A stretch of DNA of 64,000 bases, taken from the NCBI RefSeq assembly GCF_009913235.1, contig NZ_CP047897.1, positions 4,029,001 through 4,093,000 of the forward strand, read 5' to 3'. The notes below the pieces were generated by a model. That model had not been told where the DNA came from and did not search any database. It saw only the letters and a list, made by a program, of their open reading frames with translations. Source of the stretch: Nibribacter ruber (GTDB lineage Bacteria; Bacteroidota; Bacteroidia; Cytophagales; Hymenobacteraceae). Shown here piece after piece: positions 18,773-28,852 of this stretch. The position numbers and the translations under genes were made by a program. Position 1 is the stretch's first letter, and each line of letters opens with the position of its first letter.

Positions 18773-19747
18773 ATGGCAGAAAGAAAACGTGTTTTAATTA
18801 CGGGTGGTGCTGGGTTTTTGGGATCTCATTTGTGTGATCGTTTCATAGCAGAGGATTATCATGTCATCGCTATGGATAATTTGATAACTGGAGATCTTAA
18901 GAACATAGAGCACTTATTCAAATTAGAGCAGTTTGAGTTCTACCATCATGACGTTTCTAAGTTTGTCTTTGTACCTGGACATTTAGATTATATACTTCAT
19001 TTCGCGTCACCAGCCTCTCCCATTGATTACTTAAGGATTCCTATTCAAACATTGAAGGTCGGTTCTTTAGGAACGCACAATTTATTAGGTCTAGCAAAGG
19101 AGAAAAAGGCAAGGATTCTAATTGCCTCAACTTCTGAAGTTTATGGAGATCCTGAGGTGCACCCGCAAATAGAAGAATATTGGGGAAATGTAAACCCAGT
19201 GGGCCCGAGAGGGTGTTATGATGAGGCGAAGAGATTCCAAGAAGCTATTACAATGGCATACCATATGCATCATGGTTTAGAAACGAGGATTGTTCGCATT
19301 TTTAACACATATGGTCCCAGAATGCGTCTTAATGATGGACGTGTACTTCCAGCATTTATGAGTCAGGCATTGCGGGGAGAAGAACTTTCTATTTTTGGAG
19401 ATGGATCGCAAACTAGGTCATTTTGTTATGTGGATGATTTAGTGGAAGGCATTTACCGATTATTATTAAGTGATTATGCTTTACCAGTAAATATTGGAAA
19501 CCCAGATGAAATAACCATTAAGCAGTTTGCTGAGGAAATTTGCCAATTGACAGGAGTAGAACTAAAACTCGGCTACCAACAATTGCCTGAAAATGACCCG
19601 CAAAAAAGACGGCCTGATATCACCAAAGCAAAAGAAATTTTAGGCTGGGAGCCAAAGATAAGTAGATCTGAGGGGCTGGAGAAAACTTTAATTTACTTTA
19701 ATGAATTTTTGAAAGTTACTTCTAATAATAAAGAGTACATCAATTAA
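18773..19747 (+). CDS. uxs: UDP-glucuronate decarboxylase (UDP-xylose synthase)
   Basis: 324 residues, an extended short-chain dehydrogenase. NAD-binding [11 protein letters not shown] lies near the N-terminus, [14 protein letters not shown] and [19 protein letters not shown] are diagnostic of UXS enzymes, and the catalytic pair is Tyr149/Lys153. It converts UDP-glucuronate from the adjacent Ugd to UDP-xylose for the surface polysaccharide. The start codon follows the ugd stop with no gap, so translation is probably coupled. Confidence 0.92.
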   Translation: MAERKRVLITGGAGFLGSHLCDRFIAEDYHVIAMDNLITGDLKNIEHLFKLEQFEFYHHDVSKFVFVPGHLDYILHFASPASPIDYLRIPIQTLKVGSLGTHNLLGLAKEKKARILIASTSEVYGDPEVHPQIEEYWGNVNPVGPRGCYDEAKRFQEAITMAYHMHHGLETRIVRIFNTYGPRMRLNDGRVLPAFMSQALRGEELSIFGDGSQTRSFCYVDDLVEGIYRLLLSDYALPVNIGNPDEITIKQFAEEICQLTGVELKLGYQQLPENDPQKRRPDITKAKEILGWEPKISRSEGLEKTLIYFNEFLKVTSNNKEYIN

Positions 19748-19776
19748 TCTGAGTCAAGAGAGGATAAAATAATTTT

Positions 19777-21657
19777 ATGTGTGGAATTGCAGGAATAGTT
19801 TCTGTTAATAAGAGTAATGTTAGCAAGGGGCTATTAAAATCAATGACTGATGCAATCGCGCATAGAGGTCCTGATGGTGAAGGGCATTGGATTTCTGAAA
19901 ATCAATTTGTAGGATTGGGGCATAGAAGGTTGGCGATACTTGATCTTTCAGATGAAGGATCCCAGCCAATGCACTTGGGCAGTCGGTATACAATTGTTTT
20001 TAATGGCGAAATTTACAACTATTTAGAAATTAAGGAATCATTATTAAGTAAGGGGTATAACTTTATTTCTAACACAGATACAGAAGTATTATTAACTCTT
20101 TACCATGAAAAAAAGGAGGCATGCCTAAATGCTTTAGATGGCATGTTCTCGTTTGCTATCTTTGATAGCTTAGAGAATACTATTTTTTGTGCTAGAGACA
20201 GATTTGGTGAAAAGCCATTTTTTTATGCCCTTAAAAAGGGGAATACTTTCATTTTTGGTTCGGAGATGAAAGCGTTATGGGCCGCAGGTGTTGAGAGAGA
20301 GAATAATGAAGGTATGATAATTAATTACCTGAATTATGGATTCTTAGAAAACCCAGAAGAAAAAGAAGAGACCTTTTACAAAGGAATTTTCAGGTTGCCT
20401 GCCTCATCTTTCCTTAAAATCACGTTAGATGATTTTAAAATTGAGAAAAAGACTTATTGGGATATTAACGCTTCCGTTCAAAATATAGAAATAAGTCTTG
20501 AAGAAGCAATACATAAATTTCGTGATTTGTTTCTTTCTTCAATTGCAAAAAGATTGCGTTCAGATGTAAAAGTTGGCAGTAGCTTATCAGGTGGGTTGGA
20601 TAGCTCTTTAGTAGTTACCGCGATCAATACATTAGATGAAAAACTTGGAATTAAACGTAATACGTTTTCAGCTCGTTTTCCTGGATTTCATAAAGATGAA
20701 AGTACTTACCAAGATTTAATTATTGAAAAGACTAATGTTGCTCCATTTTTTGTAGAGCCTACCAAGGATTCTATGAATTCATATTTAGACCAAGTTGCCT
20801 ACCATCAAGAAGAGCCATTTGGGTCAGCAAGTGTGATAGCACAATTTGAAGTATTTAAACTTGCAAAAGACCACCAAACAACTGTTCTTTTAGACGGCCA
20901 AGGAGCAGATGAAATCCTTGCAGGGTACCATTCCTACTTTCGTCCTTTTTTCATGGAGTTGAAAAATGCTAACAAGTTAGAATATTCTAATGAGTTTAAC
21001 TCATATAAGTCACTTCATCAAAATAACGTAATAAACCCCTTGCTTGAATTTACTTTGAGAGATACCATTTATAGGAGGGTGTCAGATAAGTTGCATTCTC
21101 AAATTAAGCATGCTTATTCAAAAATAGAAAAGTTTAATTTTCTTAGTGGACAGAATATTTTAGCTTCCACAAGGAAGAAATACACTAAATTTAGTGTAGA
21201 TACAGATTTTAGAACTTTAAATTCTGCTTTATATTATAGCACTAAGTCATATGGGCTTGAGCAATTATTGAGATATGCAGATAGAAATTCTATGGCTCAT
21301 GGCATTGAGGTGAGACTACCATTTCTATCGCATGAATTAGTGGAATTTGTCTTCAGTCTTTCTAAAAATTATAAAATAAGTAAGGGCTGGACTAAATATC
21401 TTATGAGAATAGCTTTTAATGATCTTTTGCCAAAGGAAATTGCGTGGAGAAGTGATAAGATTGGATATGAACCACCTCAGAAGAATAAATTAAATGTTAG
21501 GTATTTTGAAGATAAGCTGGTTAGTTCAATTGAAAAGCTGAATAAAAACAATTATATCACCAATAAAGCAACACGTAATTTTAAGGATAGCGGCTTTAAT
21601 GGCCTTGCTGATTTGCAAGTTTGGAGACTAGCTATGATTGATTACCTTTTAAAATGA
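19777..21657 (+). CDS. Asparagine synthase family amidotransferase, copy 2
   Basis: 626 residues. It has the same two-domain plan as the copy at 15.5-17.4 kb: Cys2 (MCGIAGIVSV), HRRLAILDLSDEG, FNGEIYNY, then ATP loop SGGLDSS at residues 271-277 and LDGQGADEILAGY. Sequence identity with the first copy is clearly limited, and this gene is much AT-richer, so the two are not a recent duplication. It may amidate a sugar acid of the polysaccharide; the substrate is unknown. It is followed by a converging NeuA gene after a 44-base gap. Confidence 0.87.
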   Translation: MCGIAGIVSVNKSNVSKGLLKSMTDAIAHRGPDGEGHWISENQFVGLGHRRLAILDLSDEGSQPMHLGSRYTIVFNGEIYNYLEIKESLLSKGYNFISNTDTEVLLTLYHEKKEACLNALDGMFSFAIFDSLENTIFCARDRFGEKPFFYALKKGNTFIFGSEMKALWAAGVERENNEGMIINYLNYGFLENPEEKEETFYKGIFRLPASSFLKITLDDFKIEKKTYWDINASVQNIEISLEEAIHKFRDLFLSSIAKRLRSDVKVGSSLSGGLDSSLVVTAINTLDEKLGIKRNTFSARFPGFHKDESTYQDLIIEKTNVAPFFVEPTKDSMNSYLDQVAYHQEEPFGSASVIAQFEVFKLAKDHQTTVLLDGQGADEILAGYHSYFRPFFMELKNANKLEYSNEFNSYKSLHQNNVINPLLEFTLRDTIYRRVSDKLHSQIKHAYSKIEKFNFLSGQNILASTRKKYTKFSVDTDFRTLNSALYYSTKSYGLEQLLRYADRNSMAHGIEVRLPFLSHELVEFVFSLSKNYKISKGWTKYLMRIAFNDLLPKEIAWRSDKIGYEPPQKNKLNVRYFEDKLVSSIEKLNKNNYITNKATRNFKDSGFNGLADLQVWRLAMIDYLLK

Positions 21658-21701
21658 TGTAATTTATTATTAATCACCTTTGAATGTCACTATTAAGGTT
21701 T

Positions 21702-22400
21702 TTAAAGTGATAACCTTCCTGTGCTAATTAAAAAATTTAAGTATTCTAAATCTGCTGAGGTGTCAATGTTGACTCCTTCCTCCATTATATAAGGTAAGGA
21801 TTGGTTGTCAATGATCTTACCGCTTTCTAGCATATTTTTAATTCTTATGATATATATGGCTCCATTAAGTTTGTATGCACTTGACATTGCTTGGCGTGGT
21901 ATTTCCGAGGATGTTCCTTTAATAAAACTAGTTAAATAGCCTTTTTTAGAAATTTTTTTCAGTTTATATGGATGGGGTTCTATAAGTTTAGAAACAGAAA
22001 CAATGCTTGAGGCTTGAGGGTTCTTGTTAAGAATCTGAAGCATATTGCTAATGTCTTCTGGTTTGCGAACTGGTGAGGTTGGTTGTAATAACACTAGATA
22101 ATCAAATTCCTTGTTTATTTTTTTTAATTGCTTTACTATGTCTATAAGAGTATCAATAGTTTTAGCTGAATCAGAAGCTAAATCTGGGTTTCTCAACCCT
22201 AAAGATTTTGCTCCGCAATTAATAGCGGTTTCTTGATAAGTTTCTGAGTCAGTGCTAATATATGTTTCTGATATATCTGGGCAATTTTTGGCAGTTTCAA
22301 TTGCATAACATAATAATGGTTTTCCATTTATAAGATAAATATTTTTATCTTTGACGCCTTTTGAACCACTGCGTGCTGGAATAACTGCAAATGCATCCAT
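21702..22400 (-). CDS. neuA: Acylneuraminate cytidylyltransferase (CMP-nonulosonate synthetase)
   Basis: 232 residues from the Met at 22400 (MDAFAVIPARSGSKGV); the frame is open further upstream, but the nucleotide-binding motif starts here. Typical motifs are IPARSGSKGVKDKN, TYISTDSETY, VLLQPTSPVR and KLNGAIYI. It activates a sialic-acid-like sugar to CMP-sugar. It is transcribed leftwards, away from neuB-neuC, which is unusual because these genes are normally in one operon. It is very AT-rich, unlike neuB and neuC, pointing to a different donor. The C-terminus has no added esterase domain. Confidence 0.88.
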   Translation of the reverse strand: MDAFAVIPARSGSKGVKDKNIYLINGKPLLCYAIETAKNCPDISETYISTDSETYQETAINCGAKSLGLRNPDLASDSAKTIDTLIDIVKQLKKINKEFDYLVLLQPTSPVRKPEDISNMLQILNKNPQASSIVSVSKLIEPHPYKLKKISKKGYLTSFIKGTSSEIPRQAMSSAYKLNGAIYIIRIKNMLESGKIIDNQSLPYIMEEGVNIDTSADLEYLNFLISTGRLSL

Positions 22401-22551
22401 ATTAATTGAGTTAGTTTTAATAGTTAAAATATTGCAATTGTTTAAAAATAGAACGTTTATATATTTTAACCTGCATATATTGGGTATAAATATAAGTTGT
22501 TTTAGTGACTTGTTTAAGTATTTTCCATCACATTTAACTAGATAAAGGTTA

Positions 22552-23565
22552 ATGCAAGCAAACATCGTAGAAGTTATTGTTGAAATAGCTCAGGCTCATG
22601 AAGGCAGCTTGGGAATTCTACATTCTTACATAGATGCGGTTGCCGAAACTGGCGCCAATGTGATTAAATTTCAGACCCATATTGCCGAAGCCGAAAGTAG
22701 CGCGTTTGAGCCGTTCAGGGTGAAATTCTCGTATGAAGACACCACGCGTTACGATTACTGGAAGCGCATGGAATTTACCGAAGAACAGTGGAGTGGCATA
22801 AAGGAACACTGCGAGCGTGTAGGCGTGGAGTTTATGAGTTCCCCTTTTTCGCAGGCTGCCGTAGATTTGCTGGAGCGCCTGAATGTAAAGCGGTACAAAA
22901 TTGCTTCCGGCGAACTGAATAATTTTCTGATGTTGGAAAAAATTGCCAAAACCGGTAAGCCAATCATTCTTTCTTCCGGCATGGGTTCTTATGCCGAAAT
23001 TGAGCGTACCTTAGCCTTTCTGAAACCTTTCGGTAACGAACTTTCCCTGATGCAGTGCACTACTGCATACCCAACCCGTCCAGACCAAATCGGCTTGAAC
23101 GTGATTTCTGAAATGCAGGAGAAATTTGGATTAAAAATTGGCCTTTCCGACCACTCCGGCACTATTTTCCCATCACTGGCAGCCGTTACCCTGGGGGCAG
23201 AATTAGTTGAGGTGCATGCCGTATTTCACAAAAAAATGTTCGGTCCAGATACTATTGCCTCCCTTACCCTAGAGGAGCTTACAGAATTAGTGCGTGGAGT
23301 GAAATTTATTTCCGAAGCTCGGGGCTGTACGATAGATAAAAACCAGAACCAGCAATACTCAGATCTAAAAAGGATATTTGAGAAATCATTGGCAGTAAAT
23401 AAAGCCCTTCCGGAAGGGCATGTGTTGACTATGGAAGATTTAGAAAGTAAGAAACCAGCCAATCACGGAATTCCGGCAAATGAATATAAATCTGTAATTG
23501 GCAAGCGCCTGAAAAAGGGGTTAGTGAAATATGCTTTCCTTACCGCCGAAGACATTGAGTTATGA
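22552..23565 (+). CDS. neuB: N-acetylneuraminate (nonulosonate) synthase
   Basis: 337 residues. Condenses phosphoenolpyruvate with an N-acetyl-mannosamine-type sugar. Motifs of the NeuB TIM barrel are VEIAQAHEGSLG, IKFQTHIAEAE, FMSSPFS, KIASGELNN and LSDHSGTIFPSLAAV. The C-terminal SAF (antifreeze-like) domain is present (from about residue 275, KSLAVNKALPEGHVLT). The stop overlaps the neuC start (ATGA). The base composition is more GC-rich than the divergent neuA 151 bases away. Confidence 0.92.
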   Translation: MQANIVEVIVEIAQAHEGSLGILHSYIDAVAETGANVIKFQTHIAEAESSAFEPFRVKFSYEDTTRYDYWKRMEFTEEQWSGIKEHCERVGVEFMSSPFSQAAVDLLERLNVKRYKIASGELNNFLMLEKIAKTGKPIILSSGMGSYAEIERTLAFLKPFGNELSLMQCTTAYPTRPDQIGLNVISEMQEKFGLKIGLSDHSGTIFPSLAAVTLGAELVEVHAVFHKKMFGPDTIASLTLEELTELVRGVKFISEARGCTIDKNQNQQYSDLKRIFEKSLAVNKALPEGHVLTMEDLESKKPANHGIPANEYKSVIGKRLKKGLVKYAFLTAEDIEL

Positions 23566-24722
23566 AGAAAAGAAATATTTGCGTAGTAATTACTGCCCGG
23601 CCGAGCTATAGCCGGGTAAAAACTGCCTTATTAGCTATCCGGGAGCATCCGGAACTTAATTTACAATTAGTAATTGCTGCCTCCGCCCTGTTAGATCGAT
23701 ACGGAAGTGTAGTAAAATACATTGAAGACGACGGACTGGAAATTACCCGGAAAATATACACGGTGCTGGAGGGGGAGAACCTGATCTCGATGGCAAAAAC
23801 AACGGGTATTGGTATTTCCGAACTGGCAACTGTTTTTGATGACCTGAAACCGGACGTGGTAGTAACCATTGCCGACCGGTACGAAACCATTTCTACAGCT
23901 ATTGCGGCTTCCTACATGAACATTCCGCTGGCGCATATTCAGGGTGGAGAAGTTACAGGTAACATCGATGAAAAAGTTCGTCATGCTATAACCAAGCTTT
24001 CTGACCTGCACCTGGTAACCACCCCAATGGCGGCCGAAAGGGTAATTAAAATGGGTGAAAACCCTGTAAATGTTTATACCACGGGTTGCCCGTCTATAGA
24101 CCTAGCCGCCGAAGTAAAGGCAAATCCAGCCTTAGACTTTGACCCGATATCCAAATATGGTGGGGTAGGGGCCGAAATTAAAATTGAGCCAGGTAAGTAT
24201 CTGGTAGTAATGCAGCATCCGGTTACTACTTCGCACGAACATGCACAAGAAGAAATAAATGCTACGCTGGATGCTATTCTGGAACTGGACATGCCAACCA
24301 TGCTTTTCTGGCCAAACGTAGATGCTGGCTCAGACGGAACTTCCCGCGCGATCCGGATCTTCCGCGAAAAACACCGGGATAATAAATTGCATTATTTTAA
24401 GAATATGAAGGGCACCGACTTCCTACGAATATTAAGTAATAGTCTTTGCCTTATTGGTAACTCCAGCGTTGGAATCCGGGAGTGCTCTTACCTGGGTGTA
24501 CCGGTAGTTAACTTAGGTAACCGACAGAACCGCCGCGACCGTGGCCCTAACGTGCTGGATGTAGACTATAATAAGGATGCCATTGTTCAGGCGGTACGCC
24601 ACCAGATGCAGCATGGTCCTTATGAAAGCGATTATATTTATGGCAATGGAAATGCCGGAATAAGTATTGCCGAGGTTTTGGCAAATGCTCCCCTAGGAAT
24701 TGAAAAAGTGTTAATGTATTAA
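23562..24722 (+). CDS. neuC: UDP-N-acetylglucosamine 2-epimerase (hydrolysing)
   Basis: 386 residues, GT-B-like epimerase fold. Releases ManNAc (or a related sugar) from UDP-GlcNAc to feed NeuB. The motifs VVITARPSYSRVK, VVTIADRYETIS, HIQGGEVTGNIDEKVRHAI and IGNSSVGIRECSYLGVPV are those of NeuC/LegG enzymes. It overlaps neuB by four bases. No legionaminic or pseudaminic acid dehydratase or aminotransferase is in the window, so Neu5Ac is the simplest inferred product. A terminator follows. Confidence 0.92.
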   Translation: MKKRNICVVITARPSYSRVKTALLAIREHPELNLQLVIAASALLDRYGSVVKYIEDDGLEITRKIYTVLEGENLISMAKTTGIGISELATVFDDLKPDVVVTIADRYETISTAIAASYMNIPLAHIQGGEVTGNIDEKVRHAITKLSDLHLVTTPMAAERVIKMGENPVNVYTTGCPSIDLAAEVKANPALDFDPISKYGGVGAEIKIEPGKYLVVMQHPVTTSHEHAQEEINATLDAILELDMPTMLFWPNVDAGSDGTSRAIRIFREKHRDNKLHYFKNMKGTDFLRILSNSLCLIGNSSVGIRECSYLGVPVVNLGNRQNRRDRGPNVLDVDYNKDAIVQAVRHQMQHGPYESDYIYGNGNAGISIAEVLANAPLGIEKVLMY

Positions 24723-24742
24723 TTTATTTTAATTACCGGTGA

Positions 24743-24778
24743 AACATAAAGGGCTTTTAACAGTCCTTTATGTTTTTT
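24743..24778 (+). terminator. Terminator after neuBC
   Basis: Stem AACATAAAGG / CCTTTATGTT with a 12-base loop, then a T run. It closes the neuBC unit, so the following gene has its own promoter. Confidence 0.75.
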
Positions 24779-24960
24779 AAGACTTAAGCAAATCTCGGTT
24801 TAAAATACAGGTGACTTTCGGCAACCTGATAAACCTAAAGGATGGTTGGCAGAATTTTCTAATAAAACTTAATTCTTTCACCAAAAAAAAAGCGATAAGC
24901 AGTTATTTCGTTAATAGATTTAGCCTTTCGGCTCTTCTTTGATTTTTTTCAGAAGCTTTT

Positions 24961-26463
24961 ATGGCTGAAATTGATAAGTTTTTTGAATTAATTAATAAAA
25001 TTGAACGCAAATATCCGGTTCAGGAATGGACAATAAATGGGATAGATGCATGGCCTTTTGTAAGGGTTCAGATTAGGGATATTGCCCTAAAGGTTAACGT
25101 TAAGGGAAAATGTGTAAAAAATGCCCATGTAAAATCAAAATCCGAATTAATTTTCGAAAAATTAAAAGTATTTATTGCTTCCATAAGGGCCATTTTTACT
25201 GTTTTTAATCCTTTTAAAAGGATCAAAGTTTTCTTACTTGGTTATGTTGCACACCGGCAGAATATAAATAATGTCTGGAATAACCGGTTTTATGAATTTC
25301 TGTTGCAAAATTTACATGGCAGAACGGCAGTTTTGCTTGAATTGAAGAAAACAGACTATGTAAAACCACGGTATAATGAGCAGTTTGTCTGTGAATTTAG
25401 TGAACTGGCTTTTCTTTATCGGAGTATAGCCAGAATGTTTGCTTCTAAAACTCCTAAATCTATTCTGCCTCAGTTCAGGGAGGTGATTGAGGATATTTCT
25501 GAAACGTATCCGGAGATTAATAGGATAACTGTCCCATTTATTGAAAATTACTTTAATGAAATCAGAAATTTAAAAGGTCTGTTTTCTGCAATTCTTAAAT
25601 TTAATAAACCGGAGGCAGTTCTATTACTTTCTTATTATAGTTTCGAGGCAACTGCATTGGTTTTAGCGGCAAATGTACTTGGTATTCCCTCGGTAGATAT
25701 GCAGCACGGGGTTCAGGGCGACTACCACATAGGATACGGTAACTTCTTTCTTAAAGAAAAGAAAAATTATAATACTTTGCCTGCTGTTTTTTGGAACTGG
25801 GATATGGGTTCTGCAAAGGCAATTAAAAAATGGTCGAAAGGGTCAAAACATAAACCATTTGTAGGCGGAAATACATGGCTGGAATTCTGGGGGAATAGCA
25901 AAGAGTTTAATGCTCTTTATAAAAATGAAATTTCGCAGGAAAAGAAGAATGTACTTATCTCCCTCCAGCCTTCCTTCGATTATAATAGTGAAGCTTTATT
26001 AAACTTAATTGCAAGTGCTACTATTAATGGAACCTGGTTTATTAGGGTGCATCCCCGGCAATTAGCTTTTTTTCAGGAAATACAAACTTATTTCACCGGA
26101 CTGGCCAGAACTGGTGGTAAACAGATCGAAGTTTCAAAAGCAACAACTTTACCTCTGCCCGTTTTATTAGAAACCTCATTAGTTCATATTACCTTTCATT
26201 CTTCTGTGGCAATTGAAGCAGCCAGCTTTAACATTCCCACTGTTTTTCTTTTGGATGAAGCTAAAGATATGTACAAAGGCCTAATACCAGCGGAGCTATT
26301 ATTTACCATAGAAAGCCTTTCTAAAAATGAACAAGTAGCCAGATTTGAACAAGTTTATTATAGTCAGGCTAAGGGAGTAAATAATAATAATAATAATAAT
26401 AATGTAATACAGAAAAGTAAAACAATTGATGATTTCCTAGAATTCTGGAACACTAAAAATTAG
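24961..26463 (+). CDS. Putative glycosyltransferase (GT-B-like) of the polysaccharide locus
   Basis: 500 residues, soluble. I do not recognise a named family with certainty. The central SVDMQHGVQGDYHIGYGN, later FVGGNTWLEFWG, WFIRVHPRQ and HSSVAIEAASFNIPTVFLLDEA are arranged as in GT-B capsule, sialyl or CDP-glycerol-type transferases (nucleotide-sugar-binding C-terminal domain). Its place after neuBC makes a sialyltransferase role possible but unproven. Near the C-terminus a run of eight Asn is encoded by an (AAT)8 tract. The 238 bases upstream hold the neuC terminator and presumably a promoter. Confidence 0.6.
   Translation: MAEIDKFFELINKIERKYPVQEWTINGIDAWPFVRVQIRDIALKVNVKGKCVKNAHVKSKSELIFEKLKVFIASIRAIFTVFNPFKRIKVFLLGYVAHRQNINNVWNNRFYEFLLQNLHGRTAVLLELKKTDYVKPRYNEQFVCEFSELAFLYRSIARMFASKTPKSILPQFREVIEDISETYPEINRITVPFIENYFNEIRNLKGLFSAILKFNKPEAVLLLSYYSFEATALVLAANVLGIPSVDMQHGVQGDYHIGYGNFFLKEKKNYNTLPAVFWNWDMGSAKAIKKWSKGSKHKPFVGGNTWLEFWGNSKEFNALYKNEISQEKKNVLISLQPSFDYNSEALLNLIASATINGTWFIRVHPRQLAFFQEIQTYFTGLARTGGKQIEVSKATTLPLPVLLETSLVHITFHSSVAIEAASFNIPTVFLLDEAKDMYKGLIPAELLFTIESLSKNEQVARFEQVYYSQAKGVNNNNNNNNVIQKSKTIDDFLEFWNTKN
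26380..26403 (+). repeat. (AAT)8 trinucleotide tract coding for eight Asn
   Basis: Eight perfect AAT units inside the putative glycosyltransferase gene, flanked by GTA codons. Changes in unit number would alter only the Asn count, not the frame. Confidence 0.95.
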
Positions 26464-26480
26464 TATTTAGGTTTATAATA

Positions 26481-27920
26481 ATGTTAAAAAAGCTTTTTGG
26501 CCGGATTGGTTTGTATGGTTTAGCCCCCCATGTACCCAAGATTGCCAGTATTTTCATTTTACCCATAATTACCAAGAGCCTGACGCCGAGCGATTACGGT
26601 ATTTATGGTCTGATCACAGCTTATACTGCAGCTTTAGGAGCCTTGCAAACATTAGGTATTAATGTGGTGCTGGCTAACTCTTTTTACAAATCTCCTAATC
26701 AATATAAGTGGCTATGGCGGCAAATCCATGGTTTTATGAGTTTGTATTCTGTTTTCTTTGCTTTCGTTCTGGCTACAATATTATATTTTGTAATACCCGA
26801 AGAAGCCAACGAAAACAAGTTAACCCTGATATTGCTTGTATGTTCCCCAATTGCGCTGTTTTCTGCCACAGAAACAATTGTATTCAGATTTTTTCATTTA
26901 AGCCAGAAGGCTTTAAACCTGGCACTCAGAACGGTCTTTATTGGGTTCCTGACGGTATTTTTAAACTGGTACACTATTTCGGTTCTTAAGTTAGGGTATA
27001 TGGGTTGGTTCTACACCACCTTTATTACCAGCATCGTAAGCTTTGTTATTTATGCTTATGCCATTTATTTTAAATATAAACTCACGCCCATATTTAACTT
27101 TAAAAGGAAGACCATAAAAAATGTGTTGAGAATTTCCCTTCCAACAGTTCCGCATTTTTATTCCGGCTACCTGTTAAATACCTCTAACAGGGTGGTAATG
27201 GATATTAACAAAGTAAATGTAGGTAGCATTGGTTTATTTAACCTGGCTGCAACATTTGGCGGATATTTTTCTATTCTTGGCGATGCTCTGGGTATGGCAG
27301 TAAGTCCGATCTACCTGCAATTGTTTAAAAAAGCAGAAAAGCCAGATACCCGGGAAGCTGCGCTGGAGCAAGTCAGATTTATAACTTTTCTGCTTCAGGC
27401 AATTTTCTTTGTTCTGGCTTTTGTGGTTAGTATCTGGATAAAGGAGATATTTTTTGTTCTTATTAAAAATGAAGAGTTGCGGAAATCGTATGTTCTGGCA
27501 ATTATTCTGATCATGGGTTATTGCTACCGTCCTATGTACCTAGGAGTAATTAACCGGTATTTCTATTTAGAGAAGTCCAAATCGTTGTGGAAGATATCCT
27601 TCGTTGCCGGGGTATTGAACGTTTTGCTCAATTTGATCTTTATTCCTCTGTTTGGTGTAAATGCAGCAGCCTTAGTTACCTTTTTTAGCTTATTGTATAT
27701 GGGTTATTCCGGTTATTTCCTTAAAGAATACAAGGCTATTAGAACGCTTAACTATTATCCAGCTTATTGGCTGATTGCAAATATTGGTTTAGCTGTGCTG
27801 GCTTATGTGGTTGCTGAAACTTTTATTTATGTTAAAATATTAACTACCATAGCCTTGCTTGCAGTTCTTGGGTATTTATTCTTGAAGAATAAAAAGAATT
27901 TAGGCTTAGCATTAGATTAA
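26481..27920 (+). CDS. Oligosaccharide flippase (Wzx-like, MOP superfamily)
   Basis: 479 residues with about 12-14 hydrophobic segments. The N-terminal pattern IASIFILPIITKSLTPSDYGIYGLI is the typical first helix and loop of polysaccharide flippases (Polysacc_synt family). It would move lipid-linked repeat units across the inner membrane. It begins 17 bases after the preceding gene, probably in the same operon. Confidence 0.85.
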   Translation: MLKKLFGRIGLYGLAPHVPKIASIFILPIITKSLTPSDYGIYGLITAYTAALGALQTLGINVVLANSFYKSPNQYKWLWRQIHGFMSLYSVFFAFVLATILYFVIPEEANENKLTLILLVCSPIALFSATETIVFRFFHLSQKALNLALRTVFIGFLTVFLNWYTISVLKLGYMGWFYTTFITSIVSFVIYAYAIYFKYKLTPIFNFKRKTIKNVLRISLPTVPHFYSGYLLNTSNRVVMDINKVNVGSIGLFNLAATFGGYFSILGDALGMAVSPIYLQLFKKAEKPDTREAALEQVRFITFLLQAIFFVLAFVVSIWIKEIFFVLIKNEELRKSYVLAIILIMGYCYRPMYLGVINRYFYLEKSKSLWKISFVAGVLNVLLNLIFIPLFGVNAAALVTFFSLLYMGYSGYFLKEYKAIRTLNYYPAYWLIANIGLAVLAYVVAETFIYVKILTTIALLAVLGYLFLKNKKNLGLALD

Positions 27921-28038
27921 GGCCTGAGGCTTTGGTTTTTTTATGAAAAGGAAAATTTTGAAATTAAACTTTAGGAGATAAAGAGCTTTCATCATTAAAT
28001 GAAGGTGTTAAAAGCTGGATTGTTTTTATTGGATTAGT

Positions 28039-28722
28039 ATGATAAAAGAATTTTTAAACAGGGTAATTTCATCCCTGAAGTTTAGAATTAATAATGCGAA
28101 TTCAATATCGAAGGCGACAAAGATTCATCCATCTGCTACTATTATTGGTTCGGTGATAAATGGTAATAGCATCCACATTGAAGCGGGTACTAAAATTGTA
28201 CATGCCAACTTAGTGGGTAATATCCGGGTTGGAAATAGCACCGCTATAAATGGACCAAATACCCTTCTAATTTCTAAAATCAATTCCATTAATATTGGCG
28301 CCTATTGCTCTATAGCTGCTAATGTTACTATTCAGGAGTATAATCACAATTTCGATACTATTTCCACTTATTACATCAACAAAAAGATATTCATGGCCGG
28401 GGAAGATCCGGATATTTTTTCTAAAGGTGATATTGTAATTGGAAACGATGTCTGGATTGGGGCGCATTCTATTGTACTTTCCGGCGTTACTATCGGCAAT
28501 GGGGCAATAATTGGGGCAAACAGTGTGGTAACTAAAGATCTGCCTCCTTATTCTATTGCTGTTGGAACGCCGGCTAAAGTAATAAAATACCGGTTTGAGC
28601 CGGAAATAATAGAAAAGCTGCAACAGATACAATGGTGGAACTGGGATAAAGATAAGTTTAATAAGAACCGCCAATTGTTCCAGGGCAAATTAACCACCGA
28701 CAAATTAGACACTCTTGTTTAA
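28039..28722 (+). CDS. Left-handed beta-helix acyltransferase (CatB/xenobiotic acetyltransferase-like)
   Basis: 227 residues. Many hexapeptide turns are visible ([54 protein letters not shown]), ending with the family signature [20 protein letters not shown]. The catalytic His is probably in EYNHNFDT. It would O-acetylate (or otherwise acylate) a sugar of the polysaccharide. It is separated from the flippase by 118 bases. Confidence 0.82.
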   Translation: MIKEFLNRVISSLKFRINNANSISKATKIHPSATIIGSVINGNSIHIEAGTKIVHANLVGNIRVGNSTAINGPNTLLISKINSINIGAYCSIAANVTIQEYNHNFDTISTYYINKKIFMAGEDPDIFSKGDIVIGNDVWIGAHSIVLSGVTIGNGAIIGANSVVTKDLPPYSIAVGTPAKVIKYRFEPEIIEKLQQIQWWNWDKDKFNKNRQLFQGKLTTDKLDTLV

Positions 28723-28852
28723 TGATGATCTTTTACCGGAACAGAATGGCTCGGTTTTGAAATACTATAATGCTGGTGTAGGGCAAAAAATAAGTAAAGG
28801 AATTTTTACTGGTCTAAATTGTTCATTTGTATAGCAATCATTCAAAACGAAT

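Noticed and set aside
22401-22565. N-terminal extension of NeuA to 22565
   Set aside because: It would add 55 hydrophobic residues before the nucleotide-binding motif and overlap the neuB start; the Met at 22400 fits the family.
27921-27945. Possible terminator after the flippase gene
   Set aside because: GCC-TGA-GGC followed by Ts gives only a three-pair stem; too weak to list.
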